DNA of 29,902 nucleotides from Stenotrophomonas sp. UBA2124 (GCA_002329155.1 DCXY01000007.1:16191-46092); one strand, 5' to 3'; counted from the first letter of the stretch, positions 15,265-22,849 are shown. Translations and numbers: made by a program. Notes: generated from the sequence alone by a model not told the origin.

Positions 15265-16059
15265 TCAGAACGCCGGCAGCACCGCGCCCTTGTACTTCTG
15301 CTCGATGAAGGCCTTCACTTCCGGGCTGGTCAGCGCCCTGGCCAGCTTCTGCACGCGGGCGTCGTCCTTGTTGTCCGGGCGCGAGACCAGGAAGTTCACG
15401 TACGGCGAATCGCTGCTCTCGATGGCCAGCGCGTCCTTGGTCGGGTTCAGGCCGGCATCCAGTGCATAGTTGGTGTTGATCAGCGCCAGGTCCACCTGGT
15501 CGAGCACGCGCGGCAGCATGGCCGAATCCAGCTCGCGGAATTTCAGCTGCTTCGGGTTCTCCACGATATCGCGCTGGGTGGACAGGGCGTTGCTCGGGTC
15601 CTTCAGTTTGATGACGCCGGCCTTGTCCAGCAGGATCAGTGCGCGGCTGTTGTTGCTCGGGTCGTTCGGAATGACCACGTCGGCGCCGGTGGGCAGGTCG
15701 GCCAGTGCCTTGACCTTGCGCGAATAGGCACCGAACGGCTCGATGTGCACGCCGGTGACGGTGACCAGGCCGGTCTTGCGGTCGCGATTGTAGGCGTCCA
15801 GATACGGCTCGGTCTGGAAGTAGTTCACGTCCACCTGTTTCTGCACCAGCTGGTCGTTGGGCTGCACGTAGTCGTTGAACACGCGCACGTCCAGCTTCAC
15901 CCCTTCCTTGGCCATCAGCGGCTTGACCACGTCCAGAATCTCGGCGTGCGGCACGGCAGTGGCGGCCACCACCAGCGTGGCCTCGTCGCTGGCGGGCTTG
16001 CCGCAGGCCGAGAGCGCGAGTGCGGCGGCGATCAGTGGGAGGGCGAGCAGCTTTTTCAT
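15265..16059 (-). CDS. metQ: Methionine ABC transporter substrate-binding lipoprotein
   Basis: This periplasmic lipoprotein captures methionine and delivers it to MetI. The 264-residue product starts MKKLLALPLIAAALALSACGK, a lipoprotein signal peptide with the lipobox LSAC. The mature chain shows the MetQ/NlpA pattern: VAATAVPHAEILDVVKPLMAKEG, the segment DVNYFQTEPYL, NDPSNNSRALILL, and ALINTNYALDAGL. The frame is open 13 codons upstream, but only the start at 16059 gives a proper signal peptide. It is the third gene of metNIQ, 82 bases after metI; a small interrupted hairpin (GCGTG/CACGC) lies in that gap. Confidence 0.95.
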   Translation of the reverse strand: MKKLLALPLIAAALALSACGKPASDEATLVVAATAVPHAEILDVVKPLMAKEGVKLDVRVFNDYVQPNDQLVQKQVDVNYFQTEPYLDAYNRDRKTGLVTVTGVHIEPFGAYSRKVKALADLPTGADVVIPNDPSNNSRALILLDKAGVIKLKDPSNALSTQRDIVENPKQLKFRELDSAMLPRVLDQVDLALINTNYALDAGLNPTKDALAIESSDSPYVNFLVSRPDNKDDARVQKLARALTSPEVKAFIEQKYKGAVLPAF

Positions 16060-16141
16060 TGGAATCTGGATCCTGTGGGGAAGGACAACGGTCGGCATAC
16101 CGTAACAGCCTAGGCGTGCAATACACGCAGGCCGGTCAACA

Positions 16142-16831
16142 TCACTTGCGGGTGTAGTACGTCACCAACCGGTCGCCCAGCATCTGCAGCAGCTGCACGA
16201 GCACCAGCAGCAGCACCACGGTGACCAGGGCCACATCGGTATGCGAACGCTGGTAGCCATCACGGAAGGCCAGATCGCCGAGACCACCGGAGCCGATGGC
16301 GCCGCCCATGGCGGTGAAACCGATCAACGCGATGGTGGTGACGGTGGCACCGGCGATCAGCCCGGGCCGTGCTTCCGGCAGCAGCACCTTGAACACAAGT
16401 TGGCGGGTGGTGGCACCCATGGCCTGGCTGGCTTCGATCACGCCCCGGTCCACTTCGCGCAGCGCGGTTTCCACCAGCCGTGCATAGAACGGCGCGGCGC
16501 CCACCACCAGCGGCAGGATCGCGCCACGCACGCCCAGCGAGGTACCCATCATCGCCAGTGTCACCGGAATCAGCACGATCATCAGGATGATGAAAGGCAC
16601 CGAGCGCAGCAGGTTCACCAGCAGTGCGAGCACACCGTACACCACCGGCCTGCGGTGCAGCTGCGGCGAGCCGGTGAGGAACAGCAGCACCCCCAGCGGC
16701 AAACCGATGGCCATGGTCAGCGGCAGCGAGCCGGCCAGCATCAGCAGCGTGTCGATGGTGGCCTGGCCGATGTCGGCCCACTTGCCGGCATCCAGGTGGC
16801 GGAAGAAACCGCCTGCGGTGGCGAACATCAT
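16142..16831 (-). CDS. metI: Methionine ABC transporter permease
   Basis: This inner-membrane permease forms the translocation path of the methionine importer as a dimer. The 229-residue product has five or six membrane helices. The conserved cytoplasmic coupling motif is EASQAMGATTRQLVFKVLLP, followed by EARPG, which contacts MetN. The start ATGATG overlaps the metN stop codon (ATGA-type overlap), with GAGGAG eight bases upstream, so the two are translationally coupled. Confidence 0.96.
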   Translation of the reverse strand: MMFATAGGFFRHLDAGKWADIGQATIDTLLMLAGSLPLTMAIGLPLGVLLFLTGSPQLHRRPVVYGVLALLVNLLRSVPFIILMIVLIPVTLAMMGTSLGVRGAILPLVVGAAPFYARLVETALREVDRGVIEASQAMGATTRQLVFKVLLPEARPGLIAGATVTTIALIGFTAMGGAIGSGGLGDLAFRDGYQRSHTDVALVTVVLLLVLVQLLQMLGDRLVTYYTRK

Positions 16832-17835
16832 CGGCGCAGCTCCTCTACGTGTACCCCGGCGTTGGCAAACATCGCCTGCGCGGCGTCCTGGTCACCGCCC
16901 ACCAGCGCGACGGTGAGCTGGCCGTAGGGGGTGTCCTTGATGCGGTCGATGCGGCCGGTAAGGATGTTGTAGTCCACGCCCGTTTCACGGGCCACGCGGC
17001 CCAGCAGCGGCTCGTAGGTGTCCTCGCCCAGGAAGGTCAGGCGCACGATGCGGCCATTGACCGAGGCGTAGTCACGCAGCTGCTCACCCGCGTCCACATG
17101 CTCGGATTCAGTGACGAAGCGGCGGGTGGTGGCGTGCTGCGGGTGCAGGAACACATTGGTCACCGGGCCGAGTTCGACCAGCCGGCCCGCATCCAGCACC
17201 GCCACGCGGTCGCAGACGCGGCGGATCACATCCATCTCGTGAGTGATCAGCACGATGGTCAGGCCGAGCTCGCGGTTGATCCTGCCCAGCAGGGCCAGCA
17301 CCGACGCGGTGGTCTGCGGGTCCAGCGCACTGGTGGCTTCGTCGCACAGCAGGATCTGCGGGCGCGTGGCCAGTGCGCGGGCAATGCCCACGCGCTGCTT
17401 CTGGCCACCGGACAGCTGCGCCGGGTACTTGCCGGCATGCGCTTCCAGGCCAACGGTGTGCAGCAGCTCGGCTACGCGCTTGTCGATCTCGGCCTGGGGC
17501 GTGCCGGCCAGCTCCAGCGGAAACGCCACGTTGCCGGCCACGGTGCGCGCCGACAGCAGGTTGAAGTGCTGGAAGATCATGCCGATGCGCCGGCGCAATG
17601 CGCGCAGGCCGTCGGCATCCAGTGCAGTGGCATCCTGCCCGTCAATCAGCACGCGGCCGCCGCTGGGCTCTTCCAGTCGGTTGATCAGCCGGATCAGCGT
17701 GGACTTGCCCGCACCGGAGTGGCCGATGATGCCGAATACTTCGCCGGCCTGGATGGTCAGGTCGAGCGGGTGCAGTGCGCTGATCGCACGACCCTCGACA
17801 AGGTAGGACTTCTGCAGTTGCTGGAACTCGATCAC
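16828..17835 (-). CDS. metN: Methionine ABC transporter ATP-binding protein
   Basis: This ATPase powers methionine import. With the start at the GTG of VIEFQQLQKSY the product has 335 residues, the length I recall for xanthomonad MetN. It has Walker A GHSGAGKS (38-45), the signature LSGGQKQ (141-147) and Walker B ILLCDEATSALD (161-172). The C-terminal regulatory NIL domain (about 260-335) in this family binds methionine and shuts the transporter when the cell has enough. A GTG seven codons upstream (17856) is the longer alternative; neither start has a strong ribosome site. The 3' end overlaps metI. Confidence 0.94.
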   Translation of the reverse strand: MIEFQQLQKSYLVEGRAISALHPLDLTIQAGEVFGIIGHSGAGKSTLIRLINRLEEPSGGRVLIDGQDATALDADGLRALRRRIGMIFQHFNLLSARTVAGNVAFPLELAGTPQAEIDKRVAELLHTVGLEAHAGKYPAQLSGGQKQRVGIARALATRPQILLCDEATSALDPQTTASVLALLGRINRELGLTIVLITHEMDVIRRVCDRVAVLDAGRLVELGPVTNVFLHPQHATTRRFVTESEHVDAGEQLRDYASVNGRIVRLTFLGEDTYEPLLGRVARETGVDYNILTGRIDRIKDTPYGQLTVALVGGDQDAAQAMFANAGVHVEELRR

Positions 17836-17881
17836 TGCCTGCGGCACCGGGGGCACTGGGAATGGGGCGTGCAGCCTAGCA

Positions 17882-17939
17882 GCGCCGGGCTGCCGGCGCG
17901 CGTGCCGCAGGGGCGGATCTTATTCCTTTTGGTTCTAAG
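17882..17939 (-). promoter_or_regulatory. Dyad and leader hairpin upstream of metN
   Basis: CTTA (17919-17922) and TAAG (17936-17939) bracket 13 bases in an otherwise GC-rich region. This is an AT-rich interrupted dyad of the LysR-regulator type (T-N11-A inside). A 7-bp hairpin (GCGCCGG, loop GCTG, CCGGCGC) lies at 17882-17899 between the dyad and metN. A sulfur or methionine regulator such as a CysB- or MetR-like protein would be a natural reader, but that is inference. I see no SAM riboswitch. Confidence 0.4.
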
Positions 17940-17958
17940 GATGTGCCCGTGACGCCGC

Positions 17959-18858
17959 TCAGGGGTGATCCAGCGGCTCGGCGCGGTGGGCCCGCTGCAC
18001 CCGCTCACGGTGCAGCAGGTACAGGCCGCTGGCGACGATGATGGCCGCGCCAATCCATGTCCAGCGGTCTGGCAGCTTCTGCCACAGCAGCAGATCCCAG
18101 CCGATCACCCAGACCAGCCCGGTGTACTCCAATGGCGCGATCAGCGAGGCCTGGCCCAGCTGGAACGCCTTGGTCAACGCGATCTGCCCCAGCGCACCGG
18201 CCAGCCCCATGCCAGCGATCAGGGCAGCGTGCTTCCACTGCAGCGGCTGCCACTGCGGCCACGCCAGCGCACCGGCGCCCAGCGCCAGCAGCAGCAGAAA
18301 CCAGACCACCATCGACTGCGGGGTATCGGTACGGGTGAGCAGGCTCACCGTGACAGCTGCGATGGCATAAGCGGTGGCTGCGATCAGCACCATCAGCCCG
18401 GGAAAGGAAATGAAGCCGTCCACGCCGGGGCGCAGCACCACCATCACGCCAATGAGGCCAATTCCAATGGCAATCCATCGGCGTGGGCCCACATATTCAC
18501 CCAGCAGGGGCACCGACAGCGCAGCCACCAGCAGCGGCGCGACGAAGTAGATGGTATAGGCGGTGGACAGCGGCAGCGTGCGCAGCGCGTAGACGAAGCA
18601 GCCGATCATCACCATGCCCAGCACACCACGCAGCAGATGCAGCGGCCAGCGCACGGGAATGAGCGAGCGCGGGCCGGCGGTGGCCAGCACCCACACCAGC
18701 ACGAACGGCAGCGAGGCGGCACCGCGCAGCGTGGTGACCTGCAGGGTCGGGTAGCTCTCGGCCAGCATCTTCATGCCGGCATCCATCAACGAGAAGAAGG
18801 CGACGGCGGCCAGCATCCAGACGACGGCGCGCGCGGGGGATTTGGTTGGAACGGACAT
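17959..18858 (-). CDS. EamA/DMT family transporter
   Basis: This inner-membrane drug/metabolite-superfamily transporter of unknown substrate has 299 residues with ten hydrophobic segments in two EamA repeats. Repeat 1 runs from AVVWMLAAVAFFSLMDAGMK to GVMVVLRPG (about residues 11-145), with TLPLSTAYTIYFVAPLLVA in the middle. Repeat 2 runs from LMVLIAATAYAIAAV to AIIVASGLYLL (about 155-283), with ASLIAPLEYTGLVW. The ATG at 18858 was preferred over an upstream TTG (18888) that gives no conserved residues; neither has a clear ribosome site. It lies upstream of metN on the same strand, but the intervening dyad suggests metN has its own promoter. Confidence 0.85.
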   Translation of the reverse strand: MSVPTKSPARAVVWMLAAVAFFSLMDAGMKMLAESYPTLQVTTLRGAASLPFVLVWVLATAGPRSLIPVRWPLHLLRGVLGMVMIGCFVYALRTLPLSTAYTIYFVAPLLVAALSVPLLGEYVGPRRWIAIGIGLIGVMVVLRPGVDGFISFPGLMVLIAATAYAIAAVTVSLLTRTDTPQSMVVWFLLLLALGAGALAWPQWQPLQWKHAALIAGMGLAGALGQIALTKAFQLGQASLIAPLEYTGLVWVIGWDLLLWQKLPDRWTWIGAAIIVASGLYLLHRERVQRAHRAEPLDHP

Positions 18859-18939
18859 ATACCGATTATCCGCTGGCAGTGCATTCAAGACATCCCTTTT
18901 CTGTGCCCGGGTTCAGCGCGCATGGGGGAGAGGAGGGTT

Positions 18940-19868
18940 GGTGGTTGTGTGGTGGTTCGTGTTTGTTGATGTCGCCGTGAAAAGCTCAACCCCTCCCCGA
19001 CCCTCCCCTTCGCCTTCGGCGAAAGGGAGGGAGACAAGCAGCTACCAATTGCCTCATGAACCGCCCACACCTCTGTGCGCCAGCCCAAGGGCATGAATCA
19101 CTCCCTCCCTTGGGCGCCAGCCCAGGGGAGGGTTGGGGAGGGGTGCCTTCTGCGTGGTGCTTGTTCGTGCGTGTTGATGTTGCTGCGAAAAGCTCCACCC
19201 CTCCCCAGCCCTCCCCTTCACCTTCGGTGAAAGGGCGGGAGACAAGCAGCTGCCGATTACCTCGTGAACCGCCCACACCCCTATGCGCCAGCCAAAGGGC
19301 GTGAACTGCCCCCTCCCTTGGGCGCCAGCCCAGGGGAGGGTTGGGGAGGGGTGCTTTCTGCGTGGTGCTTGTTCGTGCGGGTTGATGTTGCTGCGAAAAG
19401 CTCAACCCCTCCCCGGCCCTCCCCTTCGCCTTCGGCGAAAGGGAGGGAGACAAGCAGTTGCCGATTACCTCATGAACCGCCCACACCCCTGTGCGCCAGC
19501 CCAAGGGCATGAACCGCTCCCTCCCTTGGGCGCCAGCCCAGGGGAGGGTTGGGGAGGGGTGCTTTGTGCGTGGTGCTTGTTCGTGCGTGTTGATGTTGCT
19601 GCGAAAAGCTCCACCCCTCCCCGGCCCCCCCCTTCACCTTCGGTGAAAGGGAGGGAGACAAGCAGCTGCCGATTACCTCGTGAACCGCCCACACCCCTGT
19701 GCGCCAGCCCAAGGGCATGAACCGCTCCCTCCCTTGGGCGCCAGCCCAGGGGAGGGTTGGGGAGGGGTGCTTTGTGCGTGGTGCTTGTTCGTGCTTGTTG
19801 ATGTTGCTGCGAAAAGCTCACCCCCTCCCCGGCCCTCCCCTTCACCTCAGGTGAAAGGGAGGGAGACA
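18940..19868. repeat. Tandem array, exact 208-bp period, about 4.4 copies of an inverted-pair repeat
   Basis: The landmark GAAAAGCTC recurs at 18979, 19187, 19395, 19603 and 19811, each 208 bases apart. Every full unit contains a left monomer (C-rich block, then a hairpin CCCTCCCC...GGGAGGG). About 80 bases of spacer follow, then a right monomer that is close to the reverse complement of the left one (hairpin CCCTCCCTTGGGC/GCCCAGGGGAGGG, then a G-rich block). Copies 1 and 3 share variants against copies 2 and 4. The fifth copy stops after its left monomer. The array fills the gap between the divergent EamA gene and yajQ; 18859-18939 carries only a degenerate G-rich piece. It encodes nothing credible: 208 is not a multiple of three. 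Confidence 0.95.
19125..19143 (+). other. G-quadruplex motif, first of four on the plus strand of the 208-bp array
   Basis: GGGGAGGGTTGGGGAGGGG has four G runs with loops of 1, 2 and 1 bases, the short-loop pattern that favours stable quadruplexes. Identical copies are at 19333-19351, 19541-19559 and 19749-19767. The reverse arrangement (C runs on plus, G runs on minus) opens each unit at 18990-19008, 19198-19216, 19406-19424, 19614-19632 and 19822-19840, the fourth being degraded into one long C run. Folding is predicted from the pattern only. Confidence 0.6.
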
Positions 19869-19903
19869 GGCGGCGGCTGAACGCCCTGCTTCGGCCGATC
19901 GCC

Positions 19904-19909
19904 TAGAAT
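19904..19909 (+). promoter_or_regulatory. Probable -10 element of the yajQ promoter
   Basis: TAGAAT lies 33 bases ahead of the yajQ ATG, in the short unique stretch between the end of the 208-bp array and the gene. No good -35 hexamer is found at the right distance, so the promoter is only partly supported. Confidence 0.4.
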
Positions 19910-19941
19910 GTCCGCAGTTTTCATTGAATGGAGCAGACCCC

Positions 19942-20427
19942 ATGCCTTCCTTTGACGTCGTTTCCGAAGTTGACAAGCACGAGCTGACCAATGCCATCGA
20001 CCAGGCCAACCGTGAGCTGTCCACCCGCTTCGACTTCAAGGGCGTGGACGCGAAGTTCGAGCAGGATGGCGAGAAGCTGATCAAGCTGTCCGCACCCAGC
20101 GATTTCCAGCTCAAGCAGATGGCTGACATCCTCAAGCAGCGCCTGTCCGCGCGCAGCATCGACTTCCGCTGCATGGAATTCGGCGATGTAGAAACCAACC
20201 TGGCCGGTGCGCGCCAGCAGGTGACGGTCAAGCAGGGCATCGAGCAGAAGCTGGCCAAGCAGATCGCCGCGAAGATCAAGGAATCCAAGATCAAGGTGGA
20301 TACCCAGATCAACGGCGACAAGCTGCGCGTGAACGGAAAGAAGCGCGACGACCTGCAGGAAGTGATGGCACTGCTGAAGAAGAACGAGTTCGAGCAGCCG
20401 CTGCAGTTCGACAACTTCCGCGATTGA
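19942..20427 (+). CDS. yajQ: YajQ family nucleotide-binding protein (putative cyclic di-GMP effector)
   Basis: This 161-residue cytoplasmic protein starts MPSFDVVSEVDKHELTNAID and contains NRELSTRFDFKGVDAKFE and the C-terminal LRVNGKKRDDLQEVMALLK, all typical of YajQ/DUF520. The fold is two ferredoxin-like domains. In Xanthomonas campestris a YajQ homologue has been reported to bind cyclic di-GMP and act with a transcription factor in virulence; the same role here is inference. The start at 19942 has GGAG eight bases upstream and matches the family N-terminus. It begins 74 bases past the repeat array and is followed 42 bases on by the DUF1415 gene, probably in one transcript. Confidence 0.95.
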   Translation: MPSFDVVSEVDKHELTNAIDQANRELSTRFDFKGVDAKFEQDGEKLIKLSAPSDFQLKQMADILKQRLSARSIDFRCMEFGDVETNLAGARQQVTVKQGIEQKLAKQIAAKIKESKIKVDTQINGDKLRVNGKKRDDLQEVMALLKKNEFEQPLQFDNFRD

Positions 20428-20469
20428 TCCATTCCCTACCGCCCGCACTCCGCCAGCCCCGAGCCCGCC

Positions 20470-21039
20470 ATGAACGACATTGTTGAAACCGACCCGGCCG
20501 AGGTCATCGCCGTCACCCGCAACTGGCTGGAAAAGGCAGTGATCGGGCTGAACCTGTGCCCGTTCGCCAAGGCGGTGTACGCCAAACAGCAGGTGCGCTT
20601 CGTGGTGAGCGATGCCACCACGCCCGAGGCGCTGCTGGAGCAGCTGGCCGAGGAGCTGGTATGGCTGCGCGACACGCCTGCCGAGCAGACCGACACCACG
20701 TTGATCATCCACCCGCAGGTGCTGACCGATTTCCTGGACTACAACGACTTTCTGGGCAATGCCGAGGCGGCGGTGGAAGCACTGGACCTGCAGGGCGTGC
20801 TGCAGGTGGCCAGCTTCCATCCGCAGTACCAGTTCGAGGGCGTGGCGCCGGATGATGTGAGCAATTACACCAACCGGGCGCCCTACCCCATCCTGCACCT
20901 GCTGCGCGAGGATAGCGTGGAACGTGCGGTGGCCGCGTTCCCGGACCCGGACGTGATCGTGGAACGCAACATCGCCACGCTCGACAAGCTGGGCGTGGAC
21001 GGCTGGAACCAGCTCGTATCCGGCGGCAGCACACACTGA
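20470..21039 (+). CDS. DUF1415 family protein
   Basis: The product is a 189-residue conserved cytoplasmic protein of unknown function. The motif WLEKAVIGLNLCPFAK near the N-terminus is the family hallmark, with a conserved Cys and Pro. Later segments include FLDYNDFLGNAEAAVEAL, VASFHPQYQFEG and the piece NYTNRAPYPILHLLRED. No signal peptide or membrane helix is seen. The ATG at 20470 has only a weak ribosome site. It follows yajQ closely on the same strand, which may mean a shared transcript; no shared function is known to me. Confidence 0.85.
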   Translation: MNDIVETDPAEVIAVTRNWLEKAVIGLNLCPFAKAVYAKQQVRFVVSDATTPEALLEQLAEELVWLRDTPAEQTDTTLIIHPQVLTDFLDYNDFLGNAEAAVEALDLQGVLQVASFHPQYQFEGVAPDDVSNYTNRAPYPILHLLREDSVERAVAAFPDPDVIVERNIATLDKLGVDGWNQLVSGGSTH

Positions 21040-21065
21040 TACCTGCATAGCAACACCCGACACCC

Positions 21066-21452
21066 GTAGCCCGGATAAGCGCCAGCGCGTCCGGGGAGTT
21101 TTGCGCCGTGGGTGGTACGCTGTGGTGGTTTTGGTGCCATGCGAACAGCCCCGGGTGCGCGTTGCTTACCCGGGCTACAACAGCCGGCACCTCGAATGAA
21201 ACCCGTAGCCCGGATAAGCGCCAGCGCATCCGGGGATTTTCGCGGTGTAGGTGGTGCGCTGGTGGTTTCGATGCCCCGCGAACGGCCCCGGGTGCGCGTT
21301 GCTTACCCGGGCTACAACGGCCGGCACCTCGCATGAAACCCGTAGCCCGGATAAGCGTCAGCGCATCCGGGGATTTTCGCGGTGTAGGTGGTGCGCTGGT
21401 GATTTCGACACCCCGCGAACGGCCCCGGGTGCGCTTTGCTTACCCGGGCTAC
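21066..21452. repeat. Tandem array (period about 137 bp) of three inverted REP-like pairs
   Basis: Forward elements (GTAGCCCGGATAAGCG, ending TCCGGGG) lie at 21066-21096, 21205-21235 and 21342-21372. Each is answered by an inverted variant (CCCCGGGTGCGC, ending CCCGGGCTAC) at 21149-21178, 21286-21315 and 21423-21452. Spacing between equivalent elements is 139, 137, 137 and 137 bases, and the linkers are repeated too, so whole pairs were duplicated. The two members differ consistently (CCGGAT against CCCGGGT), as in enterobacterial REP/BIME units. The array fills the 425-base gap between the convergent DUF1415 and HAD genes; no gene or T-tailed terminator is seen in it. Confidence 0.93.
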
Positions 21453-21464
21453 AGAGCTGCAGGT

Positions 21465-22142
21465 TCAGGGTGTTTCGGCGGTGGCCAGGTGCGGCTGCAG
21501 CAGGGTATGTACGTCGTGCAGGGAATCGACGATGCGGTGGCCGAAGGCGCGCACTTCCTCGTCCGGCACCAGCAGGTCGGGCACCTGGATGGTGGTCATG
21601 CCGGCAGCCAGTGCGGCGCGCACGCCGGTGGGTGAATCTTCCAGCGCCAGACAGGCCTGCGGTGCCACCTGCAGGCGCTCGGCAGCCAACAGGTAGATGT
21701 CGGGCGCGGGCTTGGGATGGGCCACATCACTGCTGGTGGCGATGGCCTGGAAGTACGGCAGCAGGCCAGCAGCTTCAAGCTTGCGCTGGGCCAGCGGCGA
21801 ACGGGTGGAGGTGGCAACCGCACGCGGAATGTCGTTGGCCTGCAACAGCTCCAGCAGTTCGATGATGCCGGGCCGCAGCGGCACGCCGGCCTGCACGATG
21901 CCGTCATAGCGCGCATAGGAATCGGCCAGCAGTGCGTCGGTACGCGCAACGCCCAGCGCATCACCGAGCCTGGCGCGGGTGACCGCGTCGGAGGAGCCGA
22001 TCAGCGACAGCAGCAGCGCGCGCGAAATGCCATAACCGTGCGCATGCGCGGTGTGCTCCAGGCAACCGAGCAGAGCGCGTTCGCTGTCGAGCATCAGCCC
22101 GTCCATGTCGAACACCACGGCCAATGGACGCTGCGCAAGCAT
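21465..22142 (-). CDS. HAD superfamily phosphatase, beta-phosphoglucomutase-like subgroup
   Basis: The product is a 225-residue phosphohydrolase of unknown substrate. Motif 1 is VVFDMDGLMLDSE with nucleophile Asp12 and general acid Asp14. Motif 2 is ATSTRS (about 114-119). Motif 3 lies around HPKPAPDIYLLAAERL, with the conserved Lys. Motif 4 is LALEDSPTGVRAALAAGM with acidic ligands. The helical cap after motif 1 is of the type seen in phosphoglycolate phosphatase and beta-phosphoglucomutase relatives. The ATG at 22142 shares its A with the rsuA stop codon (TGATG), so translation is coupled; a GTG one codon earlier is the alternative. Confidence 0.88.
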   Translation of the reverse strand: MLAQRPLAVVFDMDGLMLDSERALLGCLEHTAHAHGYGISRALLLSLIGSSDAVTRARLGDALGVARTDALLADSYARYDGIVQAGVPLRPGIIELLELLQANDIPRAVATSTRSPLAQRKLEAAGLLPYFQAIATSSDVAHPKPAPDIYLLAAERLQVAPQACLALEDSPTGVRAALAAGMTTIQVPDLLVPDEEVRAFGHRIVDSLHDVHTLLQPHLATAETP

Positions 22143-22849
22143 CACGGTGTGCTACCGAACAGCGTATCCAGATCCTGCGCCGACAGCTGGCGCCATTGCC
22201 CCGGCTCCAGTCCGTCCAGCACCAGGCCACCAACGCGCACCCGCTGCAGCGCCTGTACGTGGTTGCCGACCGCCGCGAACATGCGCCGCACCTGGTGGTA
22301 ACGGCCTTCATGCAGCGTGAGCCGGATATGGCGCGGGCCCAGCACTTCGAGTTCGGCCGGCAGCAGCGGCTTGTCATCGGACTCCAGCAGCAGGGTGCCG
22401 CTGGCGAACAGCGCCACCTCATCACCGCGCAGGTCCTGCGCGAGTTCGGCCTCGTATACCTTGTCCAGCCGCGCCTTCGGCGACACGATGCGATGCAGCA
22501 GCTGGCCGTCGTCGGTCATCAGCAGCAGGCCGGAGGTATCGCGATCGAGACGGCCCACGCTGGACAGCACCGGGTCGCGGTCGCGGAAGCGTTCGGGCAG
22601 CAGGTCGTAGATCAGGCGCCCGTGGTCCCTGGTGGAACAGGTATAGCCGGTGGGCTTGTGCAGCAGCAGCGACAGACCGGGCGGCGGATCCAGCGGCTCG
22701 CCATCCACGCGGATTGTCTCATGCGCCACCTTGTCGTCGGCGTACAGCACGTCGCCGTCCGCATCTGTGATGCGGCCTTCGCGGAACATCAGCTGCACCT
22801 GCTTGCGGCTGCCATAACCCAGGTTGGCGATGTGCTTGACCAGCTTCAT
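22142..22849 (-). CDS. rsuA: RsuA/RluB/E/F family pseudouridine synthase
   Basis: This enzyme isomerises a uridine in rRNA to pseudouridine; RsuA acts on position 516 of 16S rRNA. The 235-residue product has an N-terminal S4-like RNA-binding domain (MKLVKHIANLGYGSRKQVQLMFREG, about 1-50) and a catalytic domain with VGRLDRDTSGLLLMTDDG, where Asp102 is the catalytic residue. The segments LLLHKPTGYTCSTRD and HEGRYHQVRRMFAAVGN are also typical. The compact length fits RsuA better than RluB or RluF. It overlaps the methyltransferase gene upstream (ATGA) and the HAD gene downstream (TGATG). The exact target site is inferred. Confidence 0.88.
   Translation of the reverse strand: MKLVKHIANLGYGSRKQVQLMFREGRITDADGDVLYADDKVAHETIRVDGEPLDPPPGLSLLLHKPTGYTCSTRDHGRLIYDLLPERFRDRDPVLSSVGRLDRDTSGLLLMTDDGQLLHRIVSPKARLDKVYEAELAQDLRGDEVALFASGTLLLESDDKPLLPAELEVLGPRHIRLTLHEGRYHQVRRMFAAVGNHVQALQRVRVGGLVLDGLEPGQWRQLSAQDLDTLFGSTP

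Noticed and set aside
17836..17958. SAM or SAH riboswitch ahead of metN
   Set aside because: The region shows only one small hairpin and an AT-rich dyad; none of the conserved riboswitch core features I know are visible.
19056..19880. Overlapping open frames on both strands through the 208-bp array, giving Pro/Arg/Ser-rich peptides repeated in sequence
   Set aside because: They come from translating the repeat in different frames; 208 is not a multiple of three, composition is low-complexity, and no ribosome sites stand out.
18940..21452. Possible CRISPR array in the repeated regions
   Set aside because: Periods of 208 and 137 bases, repeated linkers in place of unique spacers, and internal inverted pairs do not fit CRISPR; no cas genes are nearby.
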